DNA from: Colwellia polaris
Lineage (GTDB): Bacteria; Pseudomonadota; Gammaproteobacteria; Enterobacterales; Alteromonadaceae
Assembly: GCF_002104515.1 (NCBI RefSeq)
Contig: NZ_NBOE01000003.1
Coordinates: forward strand, 124,001-188,000
DNA length: 64,000 nucleotides
Reading direction: 5' to 3'
In this document: one piece after another, positions 28,220-37,384 of the stretch
Position numbering within the stretch: the stretch's first letter is position 1
How the letters are laid out: each line of letters starts with the position of its first letter
The notes under the pieces: model-generated
What the model saw: the letters and a program-made list of their open reading frames with translations, nothing else
Databases searched by the model: none
What the model was told of the DNA's origin: nothing
Program-made: the position numbers and the translations under genes

Positions 28220-29137
28220 TTATTCGGTAGTTACCAAAGGTATTAAACGCCAATCGCCATGATATAGATTAAAACTATCACGCTTAGTAAAACCAATTAA
28301 TGTTAAGTTGAAACGTTTAGCGGCTAATATGGCTAACTCAGAAGGCGCGCCAACAGCAATTAACACACTAATGCCCGCCATCACCGTTTTTTGCACTATT
28401 TCAAAACTAATGCGACCACTGACTAAAATACTATATTGAGATTGACAAGTATCGCGCTGTATTAAACTCGCGCCTAGTAATTTATCTAAAGCATTATGAC
28501 GACCAATATCTTCTTTAAGATCAATTAAAACACCCTGTTGATCAAATAAAGCTGCCGCGTGAGAGCCGCCGGTTTGTACAAATTGAGACTGTGCTGCACG
28601 CATCAACGTTGGCATTGCACAGATAACGTTAAAAGCTAACCAATGTTTGTGCTCAGATAAAACCGGAGGGTTTTTCATTTCCAATGACTTTAGCGATGTT
28701 GTACCACATAAGCCACAACTACTATAGGTTACTTGAAAGCGCTCAAGCGATTTAATATCTGGCATAACGCCGGCTTTGAGTTTAACTTGCCATTCATTCT
28801 CTGTATTTATCTGATCAGATGTTTGAGCTTCATCTTGAGATATTTCAGGCGCAATATTTTCTATTTGTTGAAAACATTGAATAATGCCTTCAGATTGCAT
28901 TAAGCCTATTATCAAAGCTTTATCGTTACCAGGTGTTCGCATCGTAATTGAAAAGATTTTACTTTGATAAGTTTGCTCATCAGTTTGTTGCCACAATAAG
29001 CGTATTTGTAATGGTTGTTCGACAATGACTTGGTCTAGTTGCAACATTTTACCTTGCGCACTATATCGAAACTTTACTAACTCTGCTGTAGCAAGTTCCA
29101 GATCTTGGTGTTGCTCTGTGGTTTTACTTTTGCTCAT
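28220..29137 (-). CDS. fdhD: Formate dehydrogenase accessory sulfurtransferase FdhD
   Basis: A 305-residue cytosolic protein that passes sulfur from the cysteine desulfurase IscS to the bis-MGD molybdenum cofactor of formate dehydrogenase. The essential cysteine pair is visible in SSCGLCGTTSLK at about residue 140, and the conserved SGRISFEIVQKTVMAGISVL and EDIGRHNALDKLLG segments are present. No formate dehydrogenase or molybdenum cofactor gene lies in the window. It follows the exonuclease gene by 23 bases on the same strand and may be cotranscribed. Confidence 0.95.
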   Translation of the reverse strand: MSKSKTTEQHQDLELATAELVKFRYSAQGKMLQLDQVIVEQPLQIRLLWQQTDEQTYQSKIFSITMRTPGNDKALIIGLMQSEGIIQCFQQIENIAPEISQDEAQTSDQINTENEWQVKLKAGVMPDIKSLERFQVTYSSCGLCGTTSLKSLEMKNPPVLSEHKHWLAFNVICAMPTLMRAAQSQFVQTGGSHAAALFDQQGVLIDLKEDIGRHNALDKLLGASLIQRDTCQSQYSILVSGRISFEIVQKTVMAGISVLIAVGAPSELAILAAKRFNLTLIGFTKRDSFNLYHGDWRLIPLVTTE

Positions 29138-29160
29138 AGCATGATGAAACCTTGGTATAT

Positions 29161-29823
29161 TTAACTAACTTTAGCTGCATAATTTGCTAGTAACTTATTC
29201 ACTTGAGCCTTTGGCGTTTTAGCTAGCCGCTTAATAAGACTAAATGGAATGTCTGCTAGCCCATAGCGCACACTTATATCATTTAGCATAATTACCCATA
29301 GCTCGGCTGTCATTTGGGCATCAAATAATGCTCTATGAAAACTACCGTCAACAGCAATATTTTTATAATTTATTAACGTGCCTAACTTATGATTAGGGGC
29401 ATCTTGATAAATACGTCGTGATACTAATAAAGAGCAAGTAAACTCGCCGGGAACAACTCGTCCTAAACGTGCTAATTCAGCGTCGAGAAAACGGCTATCA
29501 AAAGAAGCGTTATGGGCTAATAAGTTACTTTCACCAATAAAGTCAGCAAAATCAGTCATTACTTTTGCACAAGGTGGTGCTACCGCTAACATCCTATTAT
29601 TGATGCCGGTATAGTTTTCAATAAAACTATTTATGCGTCGACCCGGGTTCATTAAGGCTTGAAACTTATCGGTAATTATACCGTTTTCAAGCTTTACAGC
29701 GCCAATTTCAATAGCGCGATCACCTTGATCGGGAGATAAGCCTGTGGTTTCAAAATCGAGTACGACAATAGAATTAGCTAACACTAATGCATCCTTTAGA
29801 AATGGTAGAGCAAATAATGCCAA
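29161..29823 (-). CDS. DnaQ-like 3'-5' exonuclease (DEDDh)
   Basis: A 220-residue DEDDh exonuclease. Motif ExoI is VVLDFETTGLSPDQGDRAIEIGAVKL near residues 20-45, ExoII is LLAHNASFDSRFLDAELARL near 98-117, and ExoIII contains HRALFDAQMTAELW near 162-175, giving the Asp-Glu-Asp-His-Asp set. It resembles stand-alone epsilon/PolC-type exonucleases that trim single-stranded DNA or RNA, not the replicative DnaQ subunit, which is a little longer. Upstream partner of fdhD in a likely two-gene transcript. Confidence 0.88.
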   Translation of the reverse strand: MALFALPFLKDALVLANSIVVLDFETTGLSPDQGDRAIEIGAVKLENGIITDKFQALMNPGRRINSFIENYTGINNRMLAVAPPCAKVMTDFADFIGESNLLAHNASFDSRFLDAELARLGRVVPGEFTCSLLVSRRIYQDAPNHKLGTLINYKNIAVDGSFHRALFDAQMTAELWVIMLNDISVRYGLADIPFSLIKRLAKTPKAQVNKLLANYAAKVS

Positions 29824-30063
29824 ATTATCTCACAATAATTTAAATTACACATCACGGCAACAGTTCAAAGTTGCGATTAATAAGCACACCTTTTCATGAT
29901 AAATAGTAAGCAAAGTAAAAAATTTAACTTATCTTAACTTATGTAAAATTAACAACCTAAGTCTAGGGTGTACCATTAGTCATTACATTATTATAATATC
30001 TCTTAATTGAATACCGAGGTTTTGATACCCGTAGTTTCATTATTAATTTCTTTAAGGTTCCTT

Positions 30064-31023
30064 ATGATAGCTACCAACCAGCTAGCGTTATTTCTTGATG
30101 TTGTTCAGCAAGGCTCTTTTGCCAAAGCCGCAACATTACACGATATGGATAACTCATCGTTATCAAAGCAAATTAAAAAACTAGAAACGAGTTTAGGTGT
30201 TCAGTTACTGAATCGGTCTACCCGTTCTTTTTCGCTAACGCCTGCTGGAGAAGAAATTCTCGCTCAAACTCATTTGCTTATATCAACGCTAGACCAAATA
30301 CAAAACATTGCTGATTCTTACCAAACCACACCTAAAGGTCATATTAGAATTGCCTCGTCAATTGCCTTTGGTCAAATGTATTTGCAACCGGCTATTTCTC
30401 GTTATATGAAAAAATTTCCGGAGGTAAAAATTACCCTGTCGTTAGATGATAAACGAAATGACATTATTGCCGATCACTTTGACTTGGCATTTCGAGTGGG
30501 CAAGCTTACTGAGTCAAATTTAATTGCAAAAAAAATCGCCAACACCAATTTTGCTCTTGTTGCCTCTAAAGACTTTGTTGCGCAATATGGCTACCCTAAA
30601 ACGCCTGAAGAACTTATAGATTTACCCGCCGTTGTATACAGTAATGGCAACGTAACTTTAGATTTATTAAAGATGAGTGAGTCACCAAGCAGTGATATTT
30701 TTAATAATTACAAAATGAAAGGTAACTATAAAGTTAGCGACGTTAAATCAATTATTGACGCGGTACAACATGGTATAGGCTATACCTTGCTTGATCTTTT
30801 TAATTTAGAAAAACCGATCAGCGAGTTAAATTTAGTGCCGCTGTTAACAGACCACAAAATTTCAATGCTGGATACAGGTATTTACGCTATTTATCCACAC
30901 CGAAAACAAACACCACTAATTACTGAGTTCATCAGTGAATTACAAAACTATATTGGTACCCCACCCTTTTGGGAAAGCCATATTCCTAATTACCATAATT
31001 TGTACCCATTAAAAAATACATAA
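30064..31023 (+). CDS. LysR family transcriptional regulator
   Basis: A 319-residue LysR-type regulator with an N-terminal winged helix (FLDVVQQGSFAKAATLHDMDNSSLSKQIKKLETSLGVQLLNRST) and a periplasmic-binding-like effector domain. The HTH and YQTTPKGHIRIASS linker are like the CrgA/AaeR subgroup that often controls aromatic or redox genes. ATG 30064 is chosen because AAGG lies eight bases upstream; an upstream TTG at 30007 has no family support. It ends three bases before the converging hypothetical gene. Possible targets are the redox genes near 32-34 kb, by proximity only. Confidence 0.88.
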   Translation: MIATNQLALFLDVVQQGSFAKAATLHDMDNSSLSKQIKKLETSLGVQLLNRSTRSFSLTPAGEEILAQTHLLISTLDQIQNIADSYQTTPKGHIRIASSIAFGQMYLQPAISRYMKKFPEVKITLSLDDKRNDIIADHFDLAFRVGKLTESNLIAKKIANTNFALVASKDFVAQYGYPKTPEELIDLPAVVYSNGNVTLDLLKMSESPSSDIFNNYKMKGNYKVSDVKSIIDAVQHGIGYTLLDLFNLEKPISELNLVPLLTDHKISMLDTGIYAIYPHRKQTPLITEFISELQNYIGTPPFWESHIPNYHNLYPLKNT

Positions 31024-31026
31024 GAC

Positions 31027-31416
31027 TTATAGCGTTTTAAGCTTACGTTTAGCTTCATCTGTGTGCTTAAAAAACTGATAAGGGATATTTAATTTTTTAT
31101 AACAACGTGATATTTGCTTTTCAATTAATGCGTTACAGGTTGATGTTTTAATAACAACGGCTGAGAAAGCTAAACTGTGATCAACTCTATATTTCAAGGT
31201 TTTACAAAGTGCTGCTTCCGCCTCAGGAGTAAAAATACTCTCAGCGTGCAAAATAATTATTTGATGCCACGTTTTATGTGTAAAATTAGGCACAAGCTTT
31301 TTTAACGCTTGATCAAGTTTCTCAATAATTTCAATATTAAACGGCCCCGACGCTTCGATAACAAGCTGCTCATCACTGTTTTTGATCACATAATTTCCGT
31401 GTGCTACAAATGACAT
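31027..31416 (-). CDS. Hypothetical protein with STAS/SpoIIAA-like pattern
   Basis: A 129-residue soluble protein. The alternating pattern NYVIKNSDEQLVIEASGPFNIEIIEKLDQALKKLV, then QIIILHAESIFTPEAEAALCKTLKY, resembles the beta-alpha order of SpoIIAA-like/STAS proteins found in Alteromonadales. No serine phosphorylation motif stands out. Two cysteines near the C-terminus, no membrane segment. Assignment rests on pattern only. Confidence 0.55.
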   Translation of the reverse strand: MSFVAHGNYVIKNSDEQLVIEASGPFNIEIIEKLDQALKKLVPNFTHKTWHQIIILHAESIFTPEAEAALCKTLKYRVDHSLAFSAVVIKTSTCNALIEKQISRCYKKLNIPYQFFKHTDEAKRKLKTL

Positions 31417-31510
31417 ATTTTCCTCCTCTACAAATTTTACAGATTGTATTAATACTATTTTTGGATGCTCAACGATTTATATGAACAGAGTAGAGCCGAC
31501 AATTTAAGGT

Positions 31511-31909
31511 TTATTTTTCTACCTTAACAATTTTAGCGCCATGAAAATGCACCGTTTCACCTTGTAAAATTGCACTGCCGTACAGAAGGTTATTATTAAA
31601 ATTAATATGCAAAGTTACATAGTCACCGTAACCCTCTTCAAACCACGCGGCTAAATATGTGTTATCAGCTACTTCAAATGCAGTGTAAGGAAATGGTCCC
31701 CACCACTTCTCTGGTTTTGAGCCCGTTAAGTATTGGTAACTTACCCCATCAGGTGCAAACTTCACATGATAAGAACGCCCACTGGTATAATTGTATGAAA
31801 TAGCGGTGCCATCAAGTGCCCGTGTCGAAGGCTTCAAGTCATCAGCAAAAACATTATTTGCGCTTGTAATTAACCACACTACAAAAGCGAATTTATAAAA
31901 TATTTTCAT
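31511..31909 (-). CDS. Secreted MoaF/phenolic-acid-decarboxylase-like barrel protein
   Basis: A 132-residue protein with a signal peptide (MKIFYKFAFVVWLITSANNVFA) followed by a small beta-barrel of the MoaF/calycin type. The pattern YNYTSGRSYHVKFAPDGVSYQYLTG, then WWGPFPYTAFEVADNTYLAAWFEEGYGDYVTLHINF, is like MoaF-related and phenolic-acid-decarboxylase folds: a ligand pocket lined by aromatics. The substrate is unknown and activity is not assured. The start ATG 31909 sits seven bases after GGAG; ATG 31912 is the close alternative. It is 144 bases downstream of the double-ABM gene. Confidence 0.6.
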   Translation of the reverse strand: MKIFYKFAFVVWLITSANNVFADDLKPSTRALDGTAISYNYTSGRSYHVKFAPDGVSYQYLTGSKPEKWWGPFPYTAFEVADNTYLAAWFEEGYGDYVTLHINFNNNLLYGSAILQGETVHFHGAKIVKVEK

Positions 31910-32053
31910 CATTAATCTCCTTAGTCTTTCCAAACGCGGTACCTAACTTCAAGCTTAACTGCAACACTAACCCCGCTATTAGATAAACTAAAAACCAAAG
32001 TCAGTGCCAATTAATATTCGTTACGGTTAGTAAAAATATCGCTAGCTTATACA

Positions 32054-32683
32054 CTAAAATTCTTCAACAAAACTCATGTATTGCTTTAAGTCACCAACAA
32101 CCGCTTCATTAAGTAGCGCACCGGTTTCAATGGCATAAGGTTGATTAAAGTGTATATCCCACAAGTCTGATTCTTTTCGCCAATGTTCATAAATAACTAA
32201 TGTGTCGTCTTTTCCGTCAATTGTGTAGAGATCGAAAACTAAATTACCCTGCTCTTGTCGGGTGTTCTCTACGTGGCTTTCAAAGCGTGTTAACAATTGC
32301 TGGCGATATGCAGGTTTAATATCAAAAATAAAGAATACAGAGAATACATCGTCAGCTTCGTGCACTTTTTTAGTGTTACTTTCGTGTAAAGGTGTAGGTG
32401 CTGTGTTGTTAAGCACCATTACTGTTGGAGCTGCTTTTGAAGCACTTTCTAGCATGCCTAAAACATTTTTTACATAGCTTTGTTCTGCATGATAGTCTAA
32501 AGCAGCTTGGTCTTGAAAACGCTCATAAGCGAAGAAAACACCCGCTTGATTTTTATCTTGAAATAAGCGTAATTCTAAACAACCTTGCTCACTTTCTGCA
32601 CCTTGCTTATCAACAACAAGCGCTGCTTTAAATGTTTCAATTTGCTCAGGTTTAATATCAAACTTTACGATTTGTGTGATCAT
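32054..32683 (-). CDS. Protein with two antibiotic-biosynthesis-monooxygenase (ABM) domains
   Basis: A 209-residue cytosolic protein made of two ferredoxin-like ABM repeats. The first is ITQIVKFDIKPEQIETFKAAL to YHAEQSYVKNVLG, the second is FFIFDIKPAYRQQLLTRFESHV to HFNQPYAIETG. Single-ABM proteins dimerise to form this unit, so the gene looks like a fused dimer. Known relatives include YgiN-type quinol monooxygenases and degradative stress proteins. ATG 32683 is preferred over TTG 32695. It is last of three minus-strand genes after a nitroreductase and a dehydrogenase, suggesting quinone or electrophile handling. Confidence 0.8.
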   Translation of the reverse strand: MITQIVKFDIKPEQIETFKAALVVDKQGAESEQGCLELRLFQDKNQAGVFFAYERFQDQAALDYHAEQSYVKNVLGMLESASKAAPTVMVLNNTAPTPLHESNTKKVHEADDVFSVFFIFDIKPAYRQQLLTRFESHVENTRQEQGNLVFDLYTIDGKDDTLVIYEHWRKESDLWDIHFNQPYAIETGALLNEAVVGDLKQYMSFVEEF

Positions 32684-32756
32684 GTTAATGTCCAACTCTA
32701 TAATTTATTGAAAACATTAAGACCTCAATAATAGATCTTAATGTAAAACAGACTAG

Positions 32757-33425
32757 TTATACTTCAGTTAAAATAGTTTCATAAGGTAATCGAGATTTAG
32801 GTAACGCCGCATTAAAGTCATTTTTTGCATCGCTATAACCAAGGGTTACAATAAATAAACTTGAAAAGCCCTTTTCTGTTAAGCCAAATTCTTTATCGAG
32901 TACACCAGTATCAATTCCTTCCATAGGAGTAGCGTCAATACCGAGTGCAGAAACACCAAGTAAAAACTGTCCTAAATTTAGGTAAACTTGCTTATCCATC
33001 CAATGTTTTACATCGTTAAGCTGACCTTTGTGCAAATCAATAAACATTTTTCGTCCTGCATCCATACCCGCACGAAATGTTTCAGGGTCACCAGCAAATC
33101 GGCCATCAGTTTCTTCTTGAGCTAGCAGTGCTTTTAAATGTTCTTCATCAGCTTCTAAACGACTCGCAAATACAATGACATTTGAAGCATTATGAATTGA
33201 AGGACTATTAAACGGATAAAGCTCATCGGTAGACTTTGCTATTCTGCTTTTGCCTTCGGCTGTTGATGCCATGACAAAATGCCAAGGCTGAAGATTAACG
33301 CTTGAAGGACTAAATCTTAGTAAAGCTTTAACTTTATCAATATCTTCAGCTGATATTTTTTTGCTTGCGTCATAAGCTTTAACGGTTTTTCTTTTTTGAC
33401 TGTAATAGGTAATGTCGTTATTCAT
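32757..33425 (-). CDS. nfsB: Oxygen-insensitive NAD(P)H nitroreductase, NfsB-like
   Basis: A 222-residue FMN-dependent nitroreductase. The N-terminal FMN segment is KRKTVKAYDASKKISAEDIDKV, the SPSSVNLQPWHFVMA loop binds the cofactor, and VYLNLGQFLLGVSALGIDATPMEGID followed by TLGYSDAKND closes the site, as in NfsB/NfnB. It reduces nitroaromatics, quinones or dihydropteridines by two-electron transfer. It lies between the zinc-type dehydrogenase (63-base gap) and the double-ABM gene (73-base gap), consistent with one redox-stress transcript. Confidence 0.92.
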   Translation of the reverse strand: MNNDITYYSQKRKTVKAYDASKKISAEDIDKVKALLRFSPSSVNLQPWHFVMASTAEGKSRIAKSTDELYPFNSPSIHNASNVIVFASRLEADEEHLKALLAQEETDGRFAGDPETFRAGMDAGRKMFIDLHKGQLNDVKHWMDKQVYLNLGQFLLGVSALGIDATPMEGIDTGVLDKEFGLTEKGFSSLFIVTLGYSDAKNDFNAALPKSRLPYETILTEV

Positions 33426-33488
33426 TCTAAACCTCGGTAAATTTATATTTTGAGAAGCTTTCGGTTAAAAAAGTTAACTAAAGTGTCA

Positions 33489-34496
33489 TTAAAAACCCGC
33501 TAAAACAATTTTGCCTTTCGCTTTGCCTGACTCTAAAAATTGATGCGCTTTACGTAAATTTTCAGCGTTAATAGTGCCAAAGTTTTCGCCTAACGTTGTT
33601 TTGATTTTTCCAGCGTCAATCAAGTTAGCCACTTCATTAAGTAAATCATGTTGTGCTTGCATATCAGGTGTTTGAAACAATGAACGTGTAAACATAAGCT
33701 CCCAATGTACAGAAATGGCTTTGGCTTTAAATGGCATAATATCGAGCACTTCAGGATCATCAATCAAACCAAATTTGCCTTGAGGTTTAATAACTTTCTC
33801 TATTTCCACAAGGTGTGAATCGGTATTATTTAAACTCACGACATAATCAACTTGCGCTAAGTTTTGTTCGCTAAATTCATCGCTTAATTTGTTACGGTGG
33901 TTAACGATATGGTCAGCACCTAAGTCTTGTAACCAAGCAATAGTTTCAGGGCGAGAAGCCGATGCAATAATAGTTAAATCCGTTAATTGCTTAAGTAATT
34001 GCACCATGATTGAACCAACACCACCGGCAGCACCAATGACTAAAATACTTTTAGCACTGTCGTTTTTAGATACTTCTAAGCGATCAAACAACATTTCCCA
34101 AGCAGTTAGCGTTGTTAAAGGTAACGCTGCTGCATCACTAAAAGATAATGATTTAGGCATTGCGCCCACTATACGTTCATCAACTAATTGCATTTCTGCA
34201 TTACTGCCGGAACGAGTTAGGTCACCGGCATACCAAACTTTATCGCCAGGTTGAAATAATGTCACTTTATCGCCTACGGCTTTTACAATGCCAGTAGCAT
34301 CCCAACCAATGACTTTCCATTCATCTTCTGGAGCTGGAGTGCTAGCTCTAATTTTATAATCTACCGGGTTAACAGAAATGGCTTTTACTTCAACTAAAAT
34401 GTCGTGCCCTGTTGCAACGGGTTGTGTAAGTTCAATATCTTGTAATGAGTTTTTATCTTCAATAGGTAAGTTTTTTTGGTATGCAATAGCTTTCAT
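33489..34496 (-). CDS. Zinc-type alcohol dehydrogenase-like quinone oxidoreductase
   Basis: A 335-residue medium-chain dehydrogenase of the quinone reductase/enone reductase kind. The GroES-like domain holds VEVKAISVNPVDYKIRA and IGWDATGIVKAVGDKVTLFQPGDKVWYAG; the NADPH loop ILVIGAAGGVGSIMVQLLKQL lies near 155. The catalytic zinc cysteine is replaced (the NPVDYK motif), so it is a non-zinc quinone or enoate reductase despite the usual database name. It is first of the three-gene redox operon. Short inverted TGGA/TCCA motifs lie upstream. Confidence 0.9.
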   Translation of the reverse strand: MKAIAYQKNLPIEDKNSLQDIELTQPVATGHDILVEVKAISVNPVDYKIRASTPAPEDEWKVIGWDATGIVKAVGDKVTLFQPGDKVWYAGDLTRSGSNAEMQLVDERIVGAMPKSLSFSDAAALPLTTLTAWEMLFDRLEVSKNDSAKSILVIGAAGGVGSIMVQLLKQLTDLTIIASASRPETIAWLQDLGADHIVNHRNKLSDEFSEQNLAQVDYVVSLNNTDSHLVEIEKVIKPQGKFGLIDDPEVLDIMPFKAKAISVHWELMFTRSLFQTPDMQAQHDLLNEVANLIDAGKIKTTLGENFGTINAENLRKAHQFLESGKAKGKIVLAGF

Positions 34497-34913
34497 GTTG
34501 TTCTCTCGTGGTTCGTTTTAATGCGGTTATTATGACGGTCTGATTTATAAAATAAATGGTCAAAAAATCAAATTATTATGGACAATATATTCCACAATAA
34601 AAGTAAAGCTTTCAATCTGCTTTACTTAGTCATGCTTTAGTTAGGTATGCTTTTAAGTAAGTTATATACTCAAACACTATTTAATAAGACCTTCATAAGG
34701 TCTGTGGCTACAATATTCAAAACGATATATATGCTCAATTTCACCTCTCCAATCACGCTTACCGGGCGACTCTAACTAAATGTGGCGTTAATTAATTTTA
34801 CAGTTCTTTCAATTATGGAATAAAAACTCCACAGCATTTGGACTATTCCACTCTTTTTTAAGCTCGGTAAATTAATCATAATTCTCATCATTAATTTTAA
34901 GAGGATTTATAAA
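34497..34913. promoter_or_regulatory. Divergent control region with TGGA-TCCA inverted motifs
   Basis: A 417-base divergent gap between the redox operon and the MRJP-family gene. It holds an imperfect palindrome TGGACAATATATTCCA (34579-34594), and TGGAATA (34816-34822) with TATTCCA (34844-34850), the latter within TGGACTATTCCA (34839-34850). Repetition of the same half-site near both genes suggests binding of one regulator. No coding frame of note. Confidence 0.4.
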
Positions 34914-36047
34914 ATGAAAATATTAAAAACAGGTTTAGGATTTTTACTGAGCTTTAGTCTATTAAGTAGTAGCCTAGTTGCTAAAGAGCTTGTTAAAAAT
35001 GAACCTTACCTTGAGCTAGAGCAGGCCGCAGCAGGTATTGCATATACTTCAGACAAGCGCCTTTTTATAACTTACCATCCTTTTTATAATCCAAAAATTA
35101 AAGTAGCAGAGCGCTTAAATAATGGTGATATTGTTCCGTTTCCAAGTGCTGAGATGCAAACAGCTTATAAAGCAGATGGTAGTTTAAAAAATCCAGGTGA
35201 TTACTTAAATTGGGTATTAAGTAGCCGAACTGATGGTAAAGGTACACTGTGGATTTTAGACTCTGGCCAAGCAGAGCCTAGAATTACACCTAAACTTGTT
35301 GCTTGGGATTTAAAGAAAAATCAGCTTAAAAAAGTTATTTATTTACCAGAAGGGGTTACCTTAAAAGAATCACAACATAACGATTTTGCCATTTCAACTA
35401 AGCATAATCTCATTGTTATTTCTGATGAAGGAATAGCAGCAGGTCCTATTGGCGATAAAGCGGCACTTGTTGTAATTAATACCGAAACAGGCTTAAGTCG
35501 TCGTGTTTTACAAGGAAACCACAGTGTAATGCCAAATATGAAAATGCCAATGTTAATGGATAAAAACACTCCGTTTGAAAAATCAGTTGATTTATTTATT
35601 GGCGTTGACGGCATCGCATTAGACAAACAGCAGCAATGGTTATATTTTACCACCGTAAACCACACTAAGGTCTACAGAATTAATATCGCCGAATTGGCTG
35701 ACTTTTCACAAAACAGTGTAACGCTTGCGGCCAAAGTCGAAGAATATGCCGATAAGCCGATGAACGGTGGTTTAACCATTGATTCAGCAGGTAATCTTTA
35801 TTTATGTGAAATAGGCACGCGCACTATTGGTGTAATTCCTGCTGATACACGACAATATAAAGAGTTTACATCAAATGAAAATATGGTGTGGCCTGACGGT
35901 TTAAATGCAGGCCCTGATGGATTTTTATATACCTCGGCAGCACAAGTTTCGTTATCCCCTGCTTTTAATAACGGCAAAGCACTTAATAAACCACCTTATA
36001 TAATTTACCGCTTCGAGCCCTTAGCCAAGCCATTAATGGGTCGATAA
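34914..36047 (+). CDS. Secreted MRJP/yellow family beta-propeller protein
   Basis: A 377-residue protein of the major royal jelly/yellow family, often annotated L-dopachrome tautomerase-related. A signal peptide (FLLSFSLLSSSLVA) is followed by a six-bladed propeller; typical segments are GTLWILDSGQAEP, HNDFAISTKHNLIVISDEG, GVDGIALDKQQQWLYFTTVNHTKVYRI and MNGGLTIDSAGNLYLCEIGTRTIGV. Ligand or reaction is unknown for bacterial members. GAGGA lies about eight bases before ATG. It is divergent from the redox operon and may share its regulator. Confidence 0.88.
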   Translation: MKILKTGLGFLLSFSLLSSSLVAKELVKNEPYLELEQAAAGIAYTSDKRLFITYHPFYNPKIKVAERLNNGDIVPFPSAEMQTAYKADGSLKNPGDYLNWVLSSRTDGKGTLWILDSGQAEPRITPKLVAWDLKKNQLKKVIYLPEGVTLKESQHNDFAISTKHNLIVISDEGIAAGPIGDKAALVVINTETGLSRRVLQGNHSVMPNMKMPMLMDKNTPFEKSVDLFIGVDGIALDKQQQWLYFTTVNHTKVYRINIAELADFSQNSVTLAAKVEEYADKPMNGGLTIDSAGNLYLCEIGTRTIGVIPADTRQYKEFTSNENMVWPDGLNAGPDGFLYTSAAQVSLSPAFNNGKALNKPPYIIYRFEPLAKPLMGR

Positions 36048-36311
36048 TTCAGTACTTCCCTTTTACTAAACTTTACTTGGTAGCAAAACATAGCTTTATT
36101 TAAAACAGTCTGCATAATAATGTAGGCTGTATTAAATTATATTAAAGATTATGACGCTCATCTGACTAAATCTATAATGCTTATTTGTCATGCATTCAAT
36201 TTTTTAAAATTACCTAACCCTTGATCTAGAAGGCGAAGTTGATTAGTTTTATAAAGATACTTTTCAGCGCTTCATAAATCAGTCAGCCTTTAATAGGTAA
36301 AGGGAAGTAAA

Positions 36312-37193
36312 ATGGAACCACTTAATATTTTAGTCACTCAACTTCGCGAAATAGCGCGAGGTGCGATTGAAGTAATGCCACAACTATTAATAGCTTTAGT
36401 TATAGTATTGATAACGTACGCGTTTGCCAAATTAGCCAGAAGCATTGCAAAGCGTATACTACAAAAAACCAAACTTCGTAAAAGCCTGATTAATCTATTA
36501 ATACTTTTCTCCTCTATTACTATTTGGATTATTGGTTTGATGATTGCGGCCATTATTGCTTTTCCTGACTTAACTCCAACTAAAATGCTGGCGGGTTTAG
36601 GTATTGGATCGGTTGCCATTGGTTTTGCTTTTAAAGATATTTTTGAAAACTTTTTAGCCGGTATTATTATCTTGCTGCGTAAGGAAATGCGCATAAATGA
36701 TTTTATCGCCTGTGAAGGCTATGAAGGAACTGTTGAATCTATACTGGTGCGTGAAACACATATTCGTCAACCTGATGGTGAATTGGTGATACTGCCAAAT
36801 AGTATGCTTTTTAAAAATCCATTAACCATCAGAACGGATATCGCCCAAAGAAGAACCACCATTATTTGTGGCGTTGCTTACGGTGAAAATGTAGATGAAG
36901 CAAGGTCAGTCATTAAACAAGCGGTAACAGACTGTAAAACTGTGATCACTGATTCTCGACCGGTACAAATATTCGCCAATGAATTCGCAGATTCTTCAAT
37001 AAATTTTGAAGTGACTTGGTGGACAGGTTCGAAGCCAATAAACATTAGAGAATCAAGAGACGAAGTAATAGCAGCAGTCAAATCAGCCTTAGATAAGTCA
37101 GGTATTGAAATACCATTTCCTTACCGAACGCTAACCTTTAATCAGCCGCTTCAAGTTAAGACAGATCTTAATAATAATGAGACGGATGATTAG
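36312..37193 (+). CDS. Small mechanosensitive channel (MscS family)
   Basis: A 293-residue inner-membrane channel that opens on membrane tension to release solutes. Helices TM1 (about 17-40) and TM2 (about 60-83) are followed by the pore helix TM3 with KMLAGLGIGSVAIGFAFKDIFENFLAGIIIL, carrying the Gly/Ala packing pattern of MscS. The beta domain (RINDFIACEGYEGTVESILVRETHIRQPDGELVILPNS) and alpha/beta C-terminal domain follow. GGGAAG lies just before ATG. It converges with the small DUF6435-like gene with an 11-base gap. Confidence 0.94.
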   Translation: MEPLNILVTQLREIARGAIEVMPQLLIALVIVLITYAFAKLARSIAKRILQKTKLRKSLINLLILFSSITIWIIGLMIAAIIAFPDLTPTKMLAGLGIGSVAIGFAFKDIFENFLAGIIILLRKEMRINDFIACEGYEGTVESILVRETHIRQPDGELVILPNSMLFKNPLTIRTDIAQRRTTIICGVAYGENVDEARSVIKQAVTDCKTVITDSRPVQIFANEFADSSINFEVTWWTGSKPINIRESRDEVIAAVKSALDKSGIEIPFPYRTLTFNQPLQVKTDLNNNETDD

Positions 37194-37204
37194 TTAAAGT
37201 ACAT

Positions 37205-37384
37205 TCAAGAGTTGTTCTTAGCTTCTAGCAACTTTATTTGTGCAGCTATTTCTTCAGCTTCAGCGGTGATCATTGAATAACCTTTAATATTACCGTTTCT
37301 TTGTGCATGCATTGCAAGTGCTAACTTGGCTTCGTAGCGCTTATTTAATTTTTTTAAAGGATCTGACTTAAATATTGAAAACAT
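37205..37384 (-). CDS. DUF6435/Lacal_2735 family small protein
   Basis: A 59-residue helical protein starting MFSIFKSDPLKKLNKRYEAKLALAMHAQRNG, which I recognise as the Lacal_2735 (DUF6435) family. The start is ATG 37384, where the family begins; the frame extends 17 codons further upstream with no similarity. No membrane segment or cysteine. Function unknown; it may be a small coiled-coil partner. Confidence 0.78.
   Translation of the reverse strand: MFSIFKSDPLKKLNKRYEAKLALAMHAQRNGNIKGYSMITAEAEEIAAQIKLLEAKNNS

Noticed and set aside
33489-34496. Zinc-dependent alcohol dehydrogenase
   Set aside because: The catalytic-zinc cysteine position is replaced by the NPVDYK motif, so a quinone/enone reductase is more likely.
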